Assembly (NCBI GenBank): GCA_016195805.1
Contig: JACPYT010000009.1
Location: 186,001-250,000 of the forward strand
Source: Hydrogenophilales bacterium
Lineage (GTDB): Bacteria; Pseudomonadota; Gammaproteobacteria; Burkholderiales; Thiobacillaceae
Length of the DNA stretch: 64,000 bases
Direction: 5' to 3'
Each line of letters opens with the position of its first letter. Position 1 is the first letter of the stretch. A model generated the notes under the pieces. The model saw nothing but the letters and a program-made list of their open reading frames with translations, was not told where the DNA came from and did no database searches. The position numbers were made by a program, and so were the translations under genes. This document shows positions 9,489 through 18,660 of the stretch, piece by piece.

Positions 9489-10157
9489 CTAATGCCATGT
9501 CAGATTCGGAGACCGGATATCCGCCAGCGCCGGGCGATGGAGATCCTGCCGGACATAGGGCCGGGCGTGGCCCGACAGGGCCAGGGCAAGCCTGACTTCC
9601 CATTGGTGGGTTGGAAGGTAGCCGGACAGGGATGGGCTGAAGGTCAACAGCAGCAGGGCTGCCGCGAGCGTGTTCCAGCCCCGGAAGGAAACCTGGCCTC
9701 TCATCGCCTTGCAGGCAACCAGGCTGATCCCCATCCCCAGGAGCCAGCCGACAATGACCTCGCTCGGGCTGTGCGCGCCCAGCACCAGCCGTGACCAGCC
9801 CACCACGGCACCGATCGCCAGCCCCAACATGACGCCATAAAGGCTGAAGCGCCGAGTCGGCCCTGCCAGCAGCCAGCCCATCCACACGGGGAAGACGGAG
9901 GAAGCCAGCATGGTGTGGCCGCTGATGCCGGTGAAATTCAGCGAAGCACTTCCCCATCCCCAGCCGATGAAGGCAATCTTGCTGGCGAGCACGACCGCGA
10001 CGCCTGCCGTCATCGCCAGCATCCAGGTCAGGAGCGCGGATTGTTGCCCGGCCAGCCAAAGCCCGGCCGAGATCATCACGAGCATCGGCAGCATGATGCC
10101 GGCCGAACCCAGATGGGTAATCACGAGCCAGGTTGCAGAAGGCTGAGGGAGTATCAT
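9489..10157 (-). CDS. PAP2-family membrane phosphatase
   Basis: 222 residues with about five or six membrane segments. The PAP2 motifs are GISGHTM (motif 2, catalytic His) and SRLVLGAHSPSEVIVGW (motif 3, SRxxxGxH, with Glu where Asp is usual at the end). Motif 1 (KxxxxxxRP) is poor: SKIAFIGWGWG. Family members remove phosphate from lipids such as phosphatidic acid, PGP or undecaprenyl pyrophosphate; substrate cannot be told here. Motif 1 decay may mean altered activity. The C-terminal 40 residues are polar. Confidence 0.8.
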   Translation of the reverse strand: MILPQPSATWLVITHLGSAGIMLPMLVMISAGLWLAGQQSALLTWMLAMTAGVAVVLASKIAFIGWGWGSASLNFTGISGHTMLASSVFPVWMGWLLAGPTRRFSLYGVMLGLAIGAVVGWSRLVLGAHSPSEVIVGWLLGMGISLVACKAMRGQVSFRGWNTLAAALLLLTFSPSLSGYLPTHQWEVRLALALSGHARPYVRQDLHRPALADIRSPNLTWH

Positions 10158-10279
10158 CTTGCTGGTGGCTCAAGTCCGAATGGAAACAGGGTGCAGCCTA
10201 CCATTTACCCATGAATTGGGTCTGCGGTCGTCTGGAAACGTGCACCAGCCCCTGCCCGGCCGGGGAACCTCTACCCCAC

Positions 10280-10305
10280 AAAAAAGAGGGCGGAATCCCG
10301 CCCTC
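10280..10305 (-). terminator. Rho-independent terminator of clpB
   Basis: On the minus strand a perfect 8-bp stem (GAGGGCGG/CCGCCCTC) with a 4-nt loop is followed by six T residues, 22 bp past the clpB stop. Textbook form. Confidence 0.9.
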
Positions 10306-10327
10306 CTGCTCGCCCTGACCGGCTCGC

Positions 10328-12922
<2,595 letters not shown>

Positions 12923-12958
12923 AAGTGACCTCGTGCTGGGTTATATTCAATGGCAATC

Positions 12959-12986
12959 AAATAGCGGCGTTTCCGCCCATTTCAAC
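12959..12986 (-). promoter_or_regulatory. Candidate sigma-32 (heat-shock) promoter of clpB
   Basis: Minus strand: GTTGAAA (12986-12980; consensus CTTGAAA), a 13-bp spacer, then CGCTATTT (12966-12959; consensus CCCCATNT). Only the -35 half is a good match. ClpB is a classical sigma-32 target, which supports the reading. The clpB ATG follows about 37 bp later with a GAGGT ribosome-binding site. Confidence 0.45.
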
Positions 12987-13013
12987 CCGTCATGTCCTAA
13001 TTAAAGACCAGTC

Positions 13014-13856
13014 ATGTCCGATTTGCTTGCTCCCGCCGTCGAAACCGATGTCACGCGCGCACTGGCCGAGGATGTCGGCAGCGGCGACCTCACCGCCCTG
13101 CTCATCCCGGCGACGCAGACCGCCCGCGCCCGCGTCGTCACCCGCGAAGCCGCCGTGATCGCCGGCCGGCCGTGGTTCGACGCCTGCTTTCGCGCGCTCG
13201 ACCTCGGTTGCGTCATCGACTGGCGCGTCAACGAAGGCGCCCCGGTCGCGGCCGGCAGCGTGCTGGTCGAGCTCAGCGGCAATGCGCGCGCGCTGCTCAC
13301 CGCCGAACGCCCGGCGCTGAACTTCCTGCAGACCCTGTCGGCCGTGGCCACCGCGACGCGGCCCTATGTCGAAGCCGTGCGCGGCACCCACGCCGCCATC
13401 CTCGACACCCGCAAGACGCTGCCCGGCCTGCGCGTCGCCGAGAAATACGCGGTGCGGGTCGGCGGCGGACAGAACCAGCGGGTGGGTCTGTATGACGGCA
13501 TCCTGATCAAGGAGAACCACATCGCGGCGGCCGGCGGCATTGCGCCGGTGCTGGAAGCGGCGTTCGAGCTGGCGGACGGCAAGGCCAGCGTGCAGATCGA
13601 AGTGGAAACGATCCACGAACTCGAGCAGGCGCTGGCCGCCGGCGCGCCGCTGATCCTGCTCGACAACTTCAGCCTCGCCGACCTGCGCCACGCGGTGCAG
13701 CTCACCCATGGCCGCGCCCTGCTCGAGGCCTCCGGCAACATCACGCTGGACACCGTGCGCGCGGTGGCCGAGACCGGGGTCGACCGCATTTCCGTCGGCA
13801 GCCTCACCAAGCACATCCGCGCGGTCGACCTGTCGATGCGCATCGAGACGCAATGA
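13014..13856 (+). CDS. nadC: Nicotinate-nucleotide pyrophosphorylase (quinolinate phosphoribosyltransferase)
   Basis: Converts quinolinate and PRPP to nicotinate mononucleotide in de novo NAD synthesis. 280 residues; N-terminal EDVGSGDLTALL, ALNFLQTLSAVAT, active-site DTRKTLPGLR, GGGQNQRVGLYDGILIKENH, and the C-terminal phosphate site ASGNITLDTVR and VDRISVGSLTKH. Head-to-head with clpB and overlapping the next acetyltransferase start by ATGA. The downstream pathway enzyme NadE is also in this window (21569-23197). Confidence 0.96.
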   Translation: MSDLLAPAVETDVTRALAEDVGSGDLTALLIPATQTARARVVTREAAVIAGRPWFDACFRALDLGCVIDWRVNEGAPVAAGSVLVELSGNARALLTAERPALNFLQTLSAVATATRPYVEAVRGTHAAILDTRKTLPGLRVAEKYAVRVGGGQNQRVGLYDGILIKENHIAAAGGIAPVLEAAFELADGKASVQIEVETIHELEQALAAGAPLILLDNFSLADLRHAVQLTHGRALLEASGNITLDTVRAVAETGVDRISVGSLTKHIRAVDLSMRIETQ

Positions 13857-14374
13857 GCCCGGCATGCCCATCAGCGTCATTCCGGCGCGACATGACCGAG
13901 ATTGTCCGCGCCCGTTACGACGACCCGGCGCACGCCGCTGTGCTGGTCGAGCTGCTGGACGCCTATGCGCGCGATCCGGCTGGCGGCGGCGAAGCGCTCA
14001 GCGACTTCGCCCGCGACAATCTGGTCGGCGAACTCGCCGCACGGCCCTTCATGTTCAGCGTGCTGGCCTTCGACGGCGCCTCCCCGGTCGGCCTCGTCAA
14101 CGCCATCGAGGGCTTTTCCACCTTCGCCTGCCGGCCGCTGGTCAACGTGCACGACGTCGTCGTGCTGCCCAGCCATCGCGGCCGCGGCATTGCGGCACGA
14201 CTGTTCGCCGAGGTCGAGGCTATTGCGCGCGAACGCGGCGCCTGCAAGCTGACCCTGGAAGTCCTCTCCGGCAACAGCGCCGCGCGCGGCCTCTACGAAA
14301 AGCTGGGCTTCGACGACTATCGGCTCGACCCCGCCATGGGCCACGCCCAGTTCATGCAGAAATGGCTGGATTGA
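13853..14374 (+). CDS. GNAT-family N-acetyltransferase
   Basis: 173 residues from an ATG that overlaps the nadC stop; a second ATG at 13892 (MTEIVRARYDD) fits the usual domain edge better, giving 160 residues. Acetyl-CoA-binding motif A is seen in NVHDVVVLPSHRGRGIAARL (R-G-x-G type), followed by LEVLSGNSAARGLYEKLGF typical of small-molecule or peptide acetyltransferases. Substrate unknown. The gene overlaps the next one (ligE) by 13 bp, so nadC, this gene and ligE look co-transcribed. Confidence 0.85.
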   Translation: MSPACPSASFRRDMTEIVRARYDDPAHAAVLVELLDAYARDPAGGGEALSDFARDNLVGELAARPFMFSVLAFDGASPVGLVNAIEGFSTFACRPLVNVHDVVVLPSHRGRGIAARLFAEVEAIARERGACKLTLEVLSGNSAARGLYEKLGFDDYRLDPAMGHAQFMQKWLD

Positions 14375-15249
14375 CCCGCCTCCTGTCCGCGCTGTGGCTG
14401 GCGCTATGGATGCTGGCCTCGCCTCCGGCATGGAGCGACAGTGCCCCGCCGATGCTGCTGGCCGAGGTCTACGCCGCCGACGTCGACGTCACGCAATACT
14501 GGGTGAGCGAGAAATTCGACGGCGTGCGCGCGCAGTGGGATGGCCACGCCCTGCGCTTCCGCGGCGGCGGCCTCGTCCCGGCGCCGGCATGGTTCACCGC
14601 CGACTTCCCGCCGGTTCCGCTCGACGGCGAATTATGGATCGGCCGCAGTCAGTTCGATGCGATCTCGGGCACAGTACGCAAGACCGAGCCGGTCGATGCC
14701 GAATGGCGGCAGGTGCATTACCTGGTATTCGAACTGCCCGGCGCAGACGGCGATTTCAGCGCACGCGTCCTGCGGATGCGGACGATCGTCGCGCAGGCCG
14801 CCGTGCCCTGGCTGCAGGCCGTCACGCAGGCGCGTGTGGCCGATCGCGCCACGCTGATGAAGCAGCTCGACGCCGTGGTGCGCGCGGGCGGCGAAGGCCT
14901 GATGCTGCACCGCGCCGACGCCCCCTATCTGACCGGACGCAGCGATGTGCTGCTGAAGCTGAAACCCTGGCTGGATACCGAAGCGGTCGTCGTCGGATAC
15001 GTCCCCGGCAAGGGCAAGTACCAGGGCATGGCCGGCGCGCTGCTAATGGAAATGCCGGATGGAAAACGCTTCCACCTCGGCAGTGGCCTCTCCGATTCAT
15101 TGCGCCGCCAGCCGCCGCCGCTCGGCACGCGCATCACCTATCGCTACCTACAGCTGACGAAAAAGGGCGTTCCGCGCTTTCCGCGCTACCTGCGCGTGCG
15201 GGAAGACTTTCAGGGAATCCGGGTCGAAGAATCAAGCACCGTTCAATGA
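14362..15249 (+). CDS. ligE: Exported ATP-dependent DNA ligase, LigE type
   Basis: Minimal ATP-dependent ligase: 295 residues, of which about 1-25 form a signal peptide (LLSALWLALWMLASPPAWS). Adenylation domain: motif I SEKFDGVRAQW with nucleotidyl-acceptor Lys51, motif III DGELWIG, motif IV GGEGLMLH, motif V LLKLKPW; a short OB domain follows. No zinc finger or BRCT region. The LigE family is periplasmic by prediction, has been linked to extracellular DNA and uptake in Neisseria, and differs from the essential NAD-dependent LigA. A TTG at 14371 is an alternative start. The 3' end overlaps the convergent globin gene by 7 bp. Confidence 0.85.
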   Translation: MAGLTRLLSALWLALWMLASPPAWSDSAPPMLLAEVYAADVDVTQYWVSEKFDGVRAQWDGHALRFRGGGLVPAPAWFTADFPPVPLDGELWIGRSQFDAISGTVRKTEPVDAEWRQVHYLVFELPGADGDFSARVLRMRTIVAQAAVPWLQAVTQARVADRATLMKQLDAVVRAGGEGLMLHRADAPYLTGRSDVLLKLKPWLDTEAVVVGYVPGKGKYQGMAGALLMEMPDGKRFHLGSGLSDSLRRQPPPLGTRITYRYLQLTKKGVPRFPRYLRVREDFQGIRVEESSTVQ

Positions 15250-15647
15250 TGCTTGATAAAGGTGTCGACCACAGCGCCCATGCCCTGGCGCCAGCGCTCG
15301 ATCAACGCCGGAGTCGCCTCGGGATCCATTTCGCTGACAGCCTGCGCAAGGCTGTCCACCCAATAGCGATAGAGCTCGGGCGGTACCGGTGCGTGGCCCC
15401 TGCGCGAGTGGGTGTCAGCCATCTGGTCGATCGTACGCTTGGTAAGCGAACTGCCGGCCGCATGCGAGATCGCTGCGCTGATCCCTCGGCGCAAGGCCAT
15501 GCGCTGTTTCTGAAAGTCGGTTTCCGCAAACATCGGGGCAATGTCCGGGTGGCTGGCCAGAAATATCTCGTAGAAACGCTCGATGAAATTCTTCCCCCTC
15601 AGGCAGCGTCCGTAACTCTGCTGCAAATCGTCGTAGTTATCAGCCAT
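15243..15647 (-). CDS. Single-domain globin-like protein
   Basis: 134 residues. The sequence NFIERFYEIFLASHPDIAPMF matches the A-B-C helix region of bacterial single-domain globins and sensor globins (F-Y..F-L...P....F), and a His in MADTHSRRGH is the likely proximal haem ligand. No partner domain (no FAD reductase, methyl-accepting or cyclase domain) is attached. Role in oxygen or NO chemistry is a family inference. Converges on ligE. A second globin of a different family lies at 55924-56304. Confidence 0.75.
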   Translation of the reverse strand: MADNYDDLQQSYGRCLRGKNFIERFYEIFLASHPDIAPMFAETDFQKQRMALRRGISAAISHAAGSSLTKRTIDQMADTHSRRGHAPVPPELYRYWVDSLAQAVSEMDPEATPALIERWRQGMGAVVDTFIKHH

Positions 15648-15703
15648 CGTCCATGATTTAAGCTATTTGGATAGGCAAGTATTTTATTACAATTGCCTCA
15701 AGC

Positions 15704-16282
15704 TTACTCACGATGCAGCGCCCGCTCGATGCGGGGATCGGGCACCAGCCAGAGAATCGCCACGAATACATAGATCGCCTGCGCGACCCAGGGGACCAGG
15801 AAGGTCGCGGCAATGGCGACACCGTAGAGAACGGGTGACAGCTTGCCCTTCCAGTCCCGCCCCACGGCGCGCTTCAACACCGACCCTGCGCCTTCGGACG
15901 CGATGATCGCCTGCTCCAGCAGCCAGTAGGCGATCGCCGCCATCAGCAGCACCAGTCCGTACAACGCCGACGGCATGGGCGCGAAGTGGTTCTCGCCCAT
16001 CCAGCCGGTGGCAAATGGAAACAGCGACAACCAGAACAGCAGATGAAGATTCGCCCACAGCACCGGCCCGCTGACCTTGCTGGCGGCATGCAGCATGTGA
16101 TGATGGTTATTCCAGTAGATGCCGAGGTAGACGAAGCTCAGCACGTAGCTGAGAAAAACCGGAAGCAGCGGCAGCAAGGCGTCCAACGTCTCGCCGTGGG
16201 GCACCTTCAGTTCCAGCACCATGATGGTGATGATGATGGCGAGGACGCCGTCGCTGAAGGCTTCCAGTCTGTTCTTTCCCAT
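15704..16282 (-). CDS. TMEM175-family potassium channel-like protein (DUF1211)
   Basis: 192 residues with six hydrophobic segments. The N-terminal signature RLEAFSDGVLAIIITIMVLEL carries FSDG, the pore-lining motif of the TMEM175 family, which forms K+-selective channels in bacteria and lysosomes; a histidine-rich WNNHHHMLHA follows TM3. Start at 16282 is supported by an AGAGAGGAAG ribosome-binding site. Upstream lies the palindromic element and the cassette island, so this is the chromosomal gene bordering the island. Confidence 0.82.
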   Translation of the reverse strand: MGKNRLEAFSDGVLAIIITIMVLELKVPHGETLDALLPLLPVFLSYVLSFVYLGIYWNNHHHMLHAASKVSGPVLWANLHLLFWLSLFPFATGWMGENHFAPMPSALYGLVLLMAAIAYWLLEQAIIASEGAGSVLKRAVGRDWKGKLSPVLYGVAIAATFLVPWVAQAIYVFVAILWLVPDPRIERALHRE

Positions 16283-16398
16283 GCTTCCTCTCTGCGGCAA
16301 GCGATGTCTGTCAAGATGCTGCTTGTAACGTTTGGCGCACCGTGAGCAGATTCCTCCTGAGCCGCGCCGAAGGACGGCACGGGTCACACAGACTAGTG

Positions 16399-16480
16399 TA
16401 GCCCGGGTGCAGCGCAGCGAAATCCTGGGATGAGTTATCGAAACCAGTTCCCCGGATTCCATTTCATTTCATCCAGGCTA
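16399..16480. repeat. REP-like inverted repeat at the end of the cassette island
   Basis: Two imperfect 30-31 bp arms, 16399-16429 (TAGCCCGGGTGCAGCGCAGC start) and 16451-16480 in opposite orientation, separated by 21 bp. The arm pattern TAGCC-GG-TG...GAATCC-GGG resembles a dispersed intergenic palindrome of many proteobacteria. It begins 18 bp past the R''-like site of the second cassette. Confidence 0.6.
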
Positions 16481-16497
16481 GCTTGCTGGATGCGATT

Positions 16498-16504
16498 GTT
16501 AGCG
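16498..16504 (-). other. R'' half of a disrupted attC (cassette 2)
   Basis: Minus strand CGCTAAC, overlapping the stop codon of the HNH gene. It is the exact complement of GTTAGCG, the R' core at this cassette's own 5' end (17440-17446), as expected for a cassette that once circularised. The rest of the attC cannot be seen: 18 bp further on the REP-like repeat begins. Confidence 0.6.
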
Positions 16505-17421
16505 AACTCCTTCGATCGTGAGATTGCTCTTTCCCATGTTGCATGCTCCGCAAAGGGTTCGGAGATTCTCTATGGTAGTTGAACCGCCTTTTGAGTGCGG
16601 ATGGATATGGTCAACATGCAGATGACATGTAGGCTCTGTTGCTGGAGAGTTGCCACATAGTACGCACTTAAAGTTATCTCGGACCAAGACCTTGTAACGA
16701 ACTCCTAGTCGAACGCGACCAACATCTTCTTTGGCACTAACAAATGGTACTGCTCCTGGATCCGGATTAGGCGCTACACCACCACTCCCAACCACAGGAG
16801 CTGGCTCATCTTGCTTTACACGGTCAACAAAAGCCTCTAAAGCTTTTACCCAAGTATCCCAACGGCCAATATACGCCTTGCCTCCGACTTCGGAAGGATG
16901 CTGATTCATCTCCAGATACTTAGGCGGCCGACCATGATGTGTCCAGACGCGAAGCAAATTCTCAAAGCACTCCTCATCAGAGTACCGCACGGAAGTTGCT
17001 CTTGCCGTCAAACCGGCGCAGACAGTGCTTTACTCCATGTATTGAAAATTGACCGGACGGTGGCCACAGAAAACGAGGCGTGAGCGTTGAAGTCTTCAAC
17101 AGTAATCTCTTTGCGCTCCAACTTCTCTGCCACTCTTCGTAGCTCTTCAATAGCTTGCTCTCGCGTAATGCATCTGCCTGGCTGGCTTCGCATGCGATCT
17201 GAGACATGCTGCCCGCTATATCTAGCGCCAAGTCCAGCCGCTTCCAGTGCCTGGCGCCAACCTCCAAAACGCTTCATGACGGTGCTTGCAGATGCCCTTG
17301 AGTGCTTATCAAAGACCAATCGCGTTATTGGGCCAGACGGGACAAGTGCTGCGACACGCTTCAATTCAGCGATGAGCGCTTCGTTTGAATAGTCAGACAG
17401 GCGATTTAGTTCGAATTCCAA
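16499..17421 (-). pseudogene. HNH endonuclease gene split by a frameshift
   Basis: Two frames, 17421-17008 (137 residues, TTG start) and 17011-16499 (170 residues), appear to be one gene. The first part holds two helical repeats ending FGGWRQALEAAGL and FNTWSKALSAPV-stop; the second part holds a third repeat (GGKAYIGRWDTWVKALEAF) and an HNH nuclease domain with CVLCG, HVDHIHPHSKGG, NLRTLCGACNMGK. At the junction, adding one G to GCGCCGG would give SAAGL, restoring the AAGL seen in repeat one, and lead straight into the second frame. Either a 1-bp deletion (or sequencing error) or, less likely, two coupled genes using TTGA. Such repeat-HNH proteins occur in mobile DNA. AT-richer than its neighbours. 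Confidence 0.75.
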
Positions 17422-17439
17422 GTTATCAATTTCCCTGCG

Positions 17440-17502
17440 CGCTAACGTAAAGCTAAGGGGCGCCGCGCTTTTGCGGCGTCCCGCTTGAGCGCCGGGTTGG
17501 GT
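17440..17502 (-). other. Integron attC recombination site
   Basis: 63 bp. On the gene-sense (minus) strand: R'' ACCCAAC, CCGG, L''-like CGCTCAAGC, stem GGGACGCCGC, loop AAAAGC, stem GCGGCGCCCC, L'-like TTAGCTTTAC, R' GTTAGCG. The stems pair at 9 of 10 positions. R'' begins 3 bp after the GNAT stop and the next gene begins 18 bp past R', typical cassette spacing. The R'' site is exactly complementary to GTTGGGT, the R' at the start of cassette 1 (18388-18394). Confidence 0.87.
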
Positions 17503-17505
17503 GGT

Positions 17506-17958
17506 TCATAGTATCTTCTCCATTACGATATTGCATCTGGCATAAACTGGATGAACTCCTTCGCTGAGTACACTAAAGCCACGCTTTTTGTAGAGTGTGA
17601 TCGCTGGTGCCAGAATCGTATTGGATAACAGGTAAACCCGGCTTGCCTTGATTTCACGCAACTTTGCAAAGGTGGAATCAATCAGCGCATCGCCATAACC
17701 CTTGCCTTGGTGCTCAGGGCTGACGGCCATCCTAGCCAACTGGAATACATCATCATCTTCCTTGAACAGCGCGCACACGCCGGCGACCTGATCTTCTTCC
17801 AGTAGCGTGAAGATGTAGCCGCCGCCAGCGATGATTTTGGCAGGGCTGCGCGCCAGTTCACGATCCGCTTCTTCGATCCTGAAGTAATGCGCGATCCAGG
17901 CCTCATTGAGGCGGATGAAATCCGGCAGATATTGTTTGTTGTTGATGAGGACTGGCAT
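17506..17958 (-). CDS. GNAT-family N-acetyltransferase (cassette-borne)
   Basis: 150 residues. Acetyl-CoA motif A reads LARMAVSPEHQGKGYGDALI (Q-x-x-G-x-G) and motif B region VYLLSNTILAPAITLYKKRGF. Substrate unknown; the family includes acetylation of antibiotics, toxins, amines and proteins, and nothing here picks one. Gene starts 2 bp after the NTF2-like gene and its stop lies 3 bp before the attC site. AT-richer than flanking chromosomal genes, which fits acquisition as a cassette. Confidence 0.88.
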   Translation of the reverse strand: MPVLINNKQYLPDFIRLNEAWIAHYFRIEEADRELARSPAKIIAGGGYIFTLLEEDQVAGVCALFKEDDDVFQLARMAVSPEHQGKGYGDALIDSTFAKLREIKASRVYLLSNTILAPAITLYKKRGFSVLSEGVHPVYARCNIVMEKIL

Positions 17959-17960
17959 CG

Positions 17961-18329
17961 TTATTCAGCGGTGCCGCCATAGTGTGCAACACCTCGCACC
18001 ACTTGGCGTTGCTTGTTAAAGAACAGCGCTTCGCAAACCATCTTGCGATTGATGCTGCGGTAATAGATCACAATGCTGTCCACTCCCGTATAAACGTCGA
18101 GCAACTCGAATTTCAGCGGCGGCAGGGCAGCAAGGCCTTTCTGCCAATACGGCCTGATCTGATCTTTGCCCTTCAGTTTTCCAGTAGGTTCCTGCATGCG
18201 CTCAATGATGAGGGGTGACGACATTTCAAAATCATCCGTGTAATGCGACAGGATGCGTTCTAAGTCGTGGGTATTCCATGCCGCTATCCATTCGCGTGCG
18301 AACTCCTGCGACCATGCGGAATCAATCAT
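17961..18329 (-). CDS. NTF2/SnoaL-like protein (cassette-borne)
   Basis: 122 residues with the fold signature of the NTF2-like superfamily: EFAREWIAAWNTHDLERILSHYTDDFEM at the N-terminus, LKGKDQIRPYWQKGL, and a beta-rich second half (VYTGVDSIVIYYRSINRKMV). These small cone-shaped proteins bind or isomerise small hydrophobic ligands; no catalytic role can be given. First gene of cassette 1, starting about 59 nt after the cassette edge with GAGGG upstream. Translationally close to the GNAT gene, so the two may act together. Confidence 0.8.
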   Translation of the reverse strand: MIDSAWSQEFAREWIAAWNTHDLERILSHYTDDFEMSSPLIIERMQEPTGKLKGKDQIRPYWQKGLAALPPLKFELLDVYTGVDSIVIYYRSINRKMVCEALFFNKQRQVVRGVAHYGGTAE

Positions 18330-18387
18330 TGTGCTTACCCTCTACAATACTGCTTCGCTAATCTCTATTGGCTTCACGCCTCAAGCC

Positions 18388-18394
18388 ACCCAAC
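18388..18394 (-). other. R' core site at the 5' edge of cassette 1
   Basis: GTTGGGT on the minus strand, matching GTTRRRY. It complements the R'' of the attC at the other end of the cassette exactly. Confidence 0.75.
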
Positions 18395-18428
18395 TGTTAA
18401 TTAGCCGACAACTGACGGCGTATGGTTT

Positions 18429-18520
18429 TTATTGGACATGTCCGATAAACATTTTTCACGTTTCAACTCCTTGACTCAAATAGCCACGCTGTCCAATAAC
18501 ACCCAGGCCATGTCTGATAA
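18429..18520. repeat. Four copies of TGTCYRATAA
   Basis: Copies at 18429-18438 (minus), 18439-18448 (plus), 18490-18499 (plus) and 18511-18520 (plus). The first two form a near-perfect 20-bp palindrome around GGACATGTCC. Could be protein-binding sites or the end of a lost transposon. Confidence 0.55.
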
Positions 18521-18660
18521 GCCACCAAGCGACCCGCTGATGCAGCGCCGCCGGGGCCATCTCATCAGATGGATGAACTCCTTACTCTTGAAATACCCAC
18601 CAGGCATGCCGACGTGCCGCGGGTGAAACGATATATCAGGCCAGCCAAGCCCGCCAGCGC

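Larger units (their letters stand above)
16498..17445 (-). mobile_element. Integron gene cassette 2 (HNH cassette), 3' end damaged
   Basis: Starts at the G/TT crossover point of the attC at 17440-17502, has a 24-nt leader before the TTG start codon and stops on an R''-like CGCTAAC. One gene, no promoter of its own visible. Its attC is incomplete. Confidence 0.65.
17446..18393 (-). mobile_element. Integron gene cassette 1 (NTF2-like + GNAT)
   Basis: 948 bp between two G/TT crossover points. It carries two genes in tandem in the sense direction, 2 bp apart, and ends with a complete attC. NTF2-like and GNAT proteins are frequent cassette cargo. No integrase gene is visible within the window, so this is a cluster of attC sites without an integrase as far as can be seen. 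Confidence 0.8.
18330..18660. other. Intergenic region upstream of the cassettes
   Basis: 331 bp without a gene that can be supported. It holds the cassette-1 R' core (18388-18394), the sequence GGCTAATTAACAG before it, which looks like the right half of an attC or an attI site, and four copies of TGTCYRATAA between 18429 and 18520. A 64-codon open frame on the + strand (18432-18626, TTG start) has no recognisable similarity and may be a decayed fragment. No tyrosine recombinase motif was found. Confidence 0.6.

Noticed and set aside
9489-10157. PAP2 gene as an LpxE/PgpB-type lipid A phosphatase
   Set aside because: Motifs 2 and 3 only show the superfamily; substrate cannot be assigned and motif 1 is poor.
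18432-18626. 64-codon + strand frame as a remnant integrase
   Set aside because: It lies where a divergent intI would be expected, but shows none of the tyrosine recombinase motifs (R...HxxR...Y) and no IntI-like segment.
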